64,000 nucleotides of DNA from Dioscorea cayenensis subsp. rotundata (Eukaryota; Streptophyta; Magnoliopsida; Dioscoreales; Dioscoreaceae), in assembly GCF_009730915.1 (NCBI RefSeq), contig NC_052487.1, positions 19,336,529 to 19,400,528 on the forward strand. Direction: 5' to 3'. Position numbers and translations under genes: made by a program. Of the stretch, positions 59,453 through 64,000 are shown piece by piece. Below the pieces are notes generated by a model, which saw only the letters and a program-made list of their open reading frames with translations, ran no database searches and had not been told where the DNA came from. How positions within the stretch are numbered: position 1 is the first letter of the stretch; each line of letters opens with the position of its first letter.

Positions 59453-60837
59453 TTATTCATTATAATTAAGCCACATTTCAACTGCAATAGCATCTCTAAT
59501 TAACTCTCCTTCCATGGTTTCTTCAGTATTTTTCCGACTGATATAATGTTCCTCTGGTGCTTCCTCTGCAAGTTCAGTATCAACTTGTGCAAGTATATCA
59601 TCATCAGGATCCGCACACATTAAATAATTGTGTAAGATACAACATGCAAAAATAATCTTCTTTTGTGTTTCCAAACCATAATGAGGCTCTGTAGAACTTC
59701 CAATTATAGGGAAATGCTTCTTAACAACACCAAATGCTCGTTCAATAGCGTTGCGCAAAGACGCGTGTCGAAGATTAAAAATTCCCTTGCATTTCGAGGT
59801 GGATTCCGTGAGTACTCTTTCAAGTGATATCACTCCCCCCTATAAGGTGTTATAAGTCCACGTCGCAACATAAAGCCAGCATCAACTAGATAATATTTCC
59901 CTAGACATAAAACAAACTTTGTTATATAGCATTTCTTGTGTTTATGTAATATTATATGTACTCATAAGTACCTTCTGGAATTTTAAGAGGGCATGTTCTA
60001 CTTAAGACATCCTTCATAATCCTTGAGTCAGATGCAGTACCTTCCCAACCATGTAACACATATGTGAATTTCATATCAAATGTGTATGCAGCAAAAATAT
60101 TCTGTGTTGGGTATTTTTTTTCTCCCACGATACTTGGGAGCTTCTGTATTAGAAACTTTTACACGAATATGTATAACATCAATAGCACCGACACAGTTCT
60201 GTAAAATAATTTAAAATTTTCATTTTCAACATACACACATTCATACTAAATTTATAATTTAATAAGTATAATTTGTTACCTTAAAGTATGGATAAAATCT
60301 AGTGGTGTTGAATATTTTAGAAGGAATTTGTGTACCATAGGGTTGTTTTAAGATTTTACTCTCCAACTCTACAATAGCTTGCAACACATTGTGAAAATGA
60401 CGAAAAATAGTCTCACCGGAACGCCTGAAAAAGAAGGATAATTCACGGTGCGAAACATTATGACCTAATAGGTATAGTCTTTTCGCAATTTGTTCCTCAA
60501 CGGTAACTTGTCTTGATGGTCTAAGACCTCCTTCTCTTACTAACATGTCACACAATCCTTGAAGGGCTCCATGACTCATACGTATCATGTTATGATATAA
60601 ATTACTTGTAAGTAAATGTGACATTAACCCATCTCGTGCTCGATCTGCTTCAAGCTGGACTTCACGTGGGATTTGGCATCTAGTAAGTTCATCCCTACGT
60701 CTAGCATACCAACCAATTATGATGGTGATGAACTCAATTGTTACTAGTTGATGTAAGTGTAGCAGTTTTATAAACTGACCGTTCAATGTAATTAGGGCCA
60801 ATAGAAGTTTAGCCAACATTTGGTTTTCATCGTCCAT
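59453..60837 (-). pseudogene. Harbinger transposase (DDE_4 nuclease), frameshifted
   Basis: Exons on the minus strand: 60837-60280, 60198-59972 and 59900-59453. The N-terminal helical region includes LCDMLVREGGLRPSRQVTVE and FHNVLQAIVELE. The catalytic triad regions are CVGAIDVIHIRV (Asp), KYYLVDAGFML (Asp) and NAIERAFGVVKKHFPII (Glu). An 8-base T run at 60114-60121 adds a base and shifts the frame after YRGRKK. More shifts lie near 59835 (a G-run in YRGG) and near 59785. GAIDVIHI differs from the usual GxLDGTHI, a possibly impairing change. The copy is inactive as read. Confidence 0.82.
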
Positions 60838-62576
60838 CTAAACATAACAAATTTATTAATTAAAATGCAAATAAAATATGTATGAAGGAAAAGTAATACT
60901 AACTGCAAAATAAAAGGTAAATTACTATTCAATTAATTAAAATGCAAATAATAGTTGACTTCAAATAATCTAAGTAATTGACTATTCAATTAATCAAGTA
61001 ACTGTGATTGTTATCATATAAAATTTCAAAAATACAAAAAAAATTAATAATAGTAATTTGTTGTTATTGTTTTATCATGAAACTCTATTTAAATATACAC
61101 AAGATAGAATAGAAATTAGCTAAATAAGCCTACTTCGTTTCATTCTAAAGATTTTAAGAACCTAACCAATTGGAAGATACGTTGATGAATAATATTTTTT
61201 ATAGAACTTGAAATAATTATTTATTATCTTATCATGACAAAAAATTTAAATATACAAAGAAAAATAAAATAAAAATTAATGAAATGTGATGAGTTTATTA
61301 ACATTTATAGGCGATATGTTGAGGATTATAAATTATTATTATTTTATGCAAAATGAACAAGTGGGTCTCATTGTACTTGAACTAGATACTACTTAGTTTA
61401 ATCGACGTAACACCAAATGAAACAAATTCTTGGAAGAATTGGCCATATAGCAAAAGTCGGCAATGAGAAATCAACCACCAAGAAGATGGCAAGTATAAGG
61501 ATCAAAACAATCAATTATTATCAAAAAGGAAAAGCGGATGCTTCAAATAAAAGCTATGGTCATAAATATGATCATAACATGGTCATTAAGCTATCATTAT
61601 TAGGCATGACATAGTTTGAATTTTGAAACTTCTTCAATTAAATGTGAAACATCAAAGTCCTAATTATTTGTTCTCATAATAACATTTGAGAGGATTGAAG
61701 GTATACGTCAATCATATCAAAACCGGAATACATGTGTTTGCAAATGTGTCCTTCCAACAATATTCAATAATCACTGGGTCAATTCTAGTGGATAACAAGT
61801 CTGCATTATGCTAACAAACAAGCCAAATATCTCAAGGTGGCTTCAACGGCCTAAATGTGATGGATATGGATTGTAATTATTTGATCAGAACAATAAAGAG
61901 TTAGCCATCTTCTAATAAACTAACAAAGTAACACAAGTGAGAAAAGCATTGAAATCCAGTTCTTGGACTCTCAGTTATATGTAGGTCACATGAGTGTTAT
62001 TATTGAAGTTCTATGCAAGAATCATGAATTATGATGGAAACATTAGGAAGTGCACAGACGTCTTGTTTTAGTAGTACAGTAATTACTTGTCAGATATGCA
62101 TCAGTAAGAAACACCATCAAGCAGACTATGTACAGATGACATGCATTTGAGGCTAAAGGTTGTAACTGGAATCAATGCAAAGCAAAGCTACATATTCATG
62201 GATATTCAATGAAATCCATAATATTCCAAAAAACATAATAATATTGCCAAAGAAAAGAAATTTATAATGAGTACTTTTCTCGTAGCCTGCACACTGTGAA
62301 GTAATCCCAGAGACTCAGAATTTGTTGCAACTGGATCTCATTCAAAGATATAATCTATGGATAAAAAAGAATAATAAAAGAATGGTAATACAAACAAACC
62401 ACTAATTTGAGAACACGCAGAGATGACTAAGAAATTTGTAGCAACAAACCAAAGTATTCAGCTCAGCATTGACAGCAAAGTCAGAAGACTAACAGGTTCC
62501 ATAAACTGGATGTCAAACTAATGACTTCATCAACCCAAATGACAAGCAAAGAGAGATCAACTGTAGATAAATACCT

Positions 62577-62683
62577 TGAGCGACGGCGACAACGGCTCCG
62601 AGGATGTTCAGCAACTCCGGTGGCTCCGAGGCGGCGGCGACAGCGACGGCGGCGAGGGCGTTCTTCGGAACCCTAGCGGAAGG
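62577..62683 (-). other. GC-rich exon-like block with splice donor, inside the Harbinger 5' part
   Basis: About 105 bp of strongly GC-rich sequence (GCCGCCGTCGCTGTCGCCG on the minus strand) ends in GCTCAAG|GTATTT, a good donor. It lies some 1.7 kb upstream of the transposase start, so it could be a non-coding leader exon or a captured host-gene piece. One frame reads ALAAVAVAAASEPPELLNIL without a start codon. Confidence 0.4.
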
Positions 62684-63129
62684 AAAAGAAGGAAATTAGA
62701 ACAAGATTGAAGCTTCCTCTCATTCACTGAAAAATATAAGTTAAATAATGTTTGGAATTATTTGAAACTTACAAAGGTATTTTTGTCAAACCTAAAAAAT
62801 ACCAACTCTAAAACCTCCCCAACCCTCCAATTTGGAGTGTTGAGAAACTTGAGTAAAATGGGGGTTTTAAAACCTCCACCAACCCTCCCCAACCCTTACC
62901 TCCCCTTAAAACCCCCTCCCCAAGCATGGGTTTTTAAAAACCCTTCCTTTACCCTACCTCCAAAAACCCCCCATCCAAGCAAAGCCTGAAAGTGATTGAG
63001 AGCGTGAGTTCCGAATTGACGGAAGGGGGAATACTGTAATAAAGGGAATCAATCCTGACCGTTCAAACGATGAATCTTGATCAAATAAAAAATTAGGCAA
63101 TTCCCAATAAAAACCTAGGTAGTTTGAAT

Positions 63130-63790
63130 TGTACCGGACTATTAAACCTGACAAAGATAAAAGGGTTGAGAGGTTAGTTGTAGTTGAACCGGATTGAACC
63201 TGAATTTATAAAATATAAAATATTAAAAAATAATAAGTTAACTTTTAAGCCAAATGCATATAAGATATCAAACAAAATAAGTCTTGTATAATATTTAAAT
63301 TCAAAATCTCACAAGATATATAAATATCATACCAAATAACTTCGTAAAGAAATGAAAATATTAAAAAATTAAATAGACACCACACAAAAGTAAAGTCTCA
63401 AAAAAAAAATCATGAGATATCTCAATCAAGGAGATTCAATGTACAGTCTTAAGCTCTAATGAAAATCTAGTTTATAATTCTGGTTTTCACATGTTTTTAC
63501 AGAAACCCATTACTTTTAATATACTGCTATGTCTTTTATGGCTCTCCTTGGTCCCACGTAAGATTTGCTTTGAAGTTTGACCTTTCATTTTCAATTAAAA
63601 AAATTGTAAATCTAAGTATTTAATGATGTCAGTTCAACCTTGTGAACTGAGCCTGGTTCATCTTGCTTGCAATTGAACCTCCTGATTCACACTGTTGAGC
63701 ACTGATTTTTAGCCAAACTGATTTTTTAGGGAAAACCAGACCACCTATGCTTGTGAGTCCAGTTCAACCCTGTTTTAACAACATTGGTAA
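63130..63790. mobile_element. Possible non-autonomous element with GGTTGAACC-type ends
   Basis: GTTGAACCGGATTGAACC at 63182-63203 and the reverse-oriented GAGTCCAGTTCAACCCTG at 63745-63765 resemble an inverted pair, with further GTTCAA words between (63628, 63652, 63672). Nothing coding lies inside. A TA run follows at 63797-63822. Confidence 0.3.
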
Positions 63791-63822
63791 AAACATATAT
63801 ATATATATATATATATATATGA

Positions 63823-64000
63823 GGATCAATCTATCCAAGCATTCGTAGATAACCATTCTACGGGCGTCCCTTATTAATCGTTGGTTTCAAACCATTCTAT
63901 GAATGTCCTTTATCAACCATTGAATTTGAATCCAATGGCTTCGAACCAACTATTTTGTGAATAATGACTTCAACAATACTTGTTTGATAATGCTATAAAC
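63823..64000. other. Repeat-like end of window
   Basis: Two similar segments (AACCATTCTACGGGCGTCCC and AACCATTCTATGAATGTCC) 55-60 bp apart suggest a repetitive element, cut by the window edge. Confidence 0.35.

Larger units (their letters stand above)
56847..62976 (-). mobile_element. PIF/Harbinger element, decayed
   Basis: The element carries the two standard PIF/Harbinger genes in the minus direction: a DDE_4-type transposase (59453-60837) and a Myb/SANT-like DNA-binding protein (58336-59191). The proposed ends are TGTTTGGTTGGGAGGTTTGTG at the left and, reverse-complemented, TGCTTGGATGGGGGGTTTTTG at the right. They match at about 15 of 21 positions. The expected 3-bp TTA/TAA duplication was not confirmed, so the limits are approximate. 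Confidence 0.6.

Noticed and set aside
1..64000. tRNA, rRNA or snRNA genes
   Set aside because: No cloverleaf with A/B-box motifs and no rRNA-like sequence was recognised on either strand by eye.

Overview
The window is AT-rich flowering-plant nuclear DNA. It has GT-AG introns, plant-only gene families (Dof zinc finger, NDL/NDR-like protein, PS2-type phosphatase) and dense plant transposable elements (MULE, LINE, hAT, PIF/Harbinger, Stowaway-like MITEs). The species cannot be fixed from sequence alone. Two runs of exactly 1000 N are assembly placeholders of unknown true length.

Layout. 1-7270: end of one MULE (its body lies left of the window), a short LINE tail, an old MULE-like remnant with a probable solo LTR in it, and AT-rich sequence. 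7282-15008: a decayed Mutator-like element that carries a broken Ulp1 (C48) cysteine-protease gene on the plus strand and two fragments of a MuDR-type transposase N-terminus on the minus strand. Its introns and spacers are built of degenerate repeats with a 20-22 bp period. 15300-22890: a LINE fragment, a MITE and a nearly full-length but inactivated L1-type LINE. 23200-30620: two tandem paralogs of a phosphate-starvation-type HAD phosphatase, each with two PHR1-type (P1BS) sites upstream. Paralog 1 is frameshifted; paralog 2 has an early stop near its C-terminus, a hAT element between its two P1BS sites and a LINE tail in its last intron. 33046-36531: an intact 11-exon NDL gene (minus). 42529-43516 and 43934-44548: a convergent pair, a Ser-rich protein with a Cys-rich tail (plus) and a single-exon Dof transcription factor (minus). 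45350-56760: nested MITE and hAT insertions and both gaps. 56850-62980: a decayed PIF/Harbinger element with its Myb/SANT-like gene and its DDE transposase, both minus. 63000-64000: further repeat-like sequence.

Host genes that look functional: NDL, Dof, the Ser/Cys-rich protein, and probably phosphatase paralog 2 in slightly shortened form. The signal I find most worth following is the set of ~20-bp periodic TTTAA-core arrays. They fill two well-defined introns of the Ulp1-MULE almost end to end, and an older neighbouring element carries an array of similar period with a different core.
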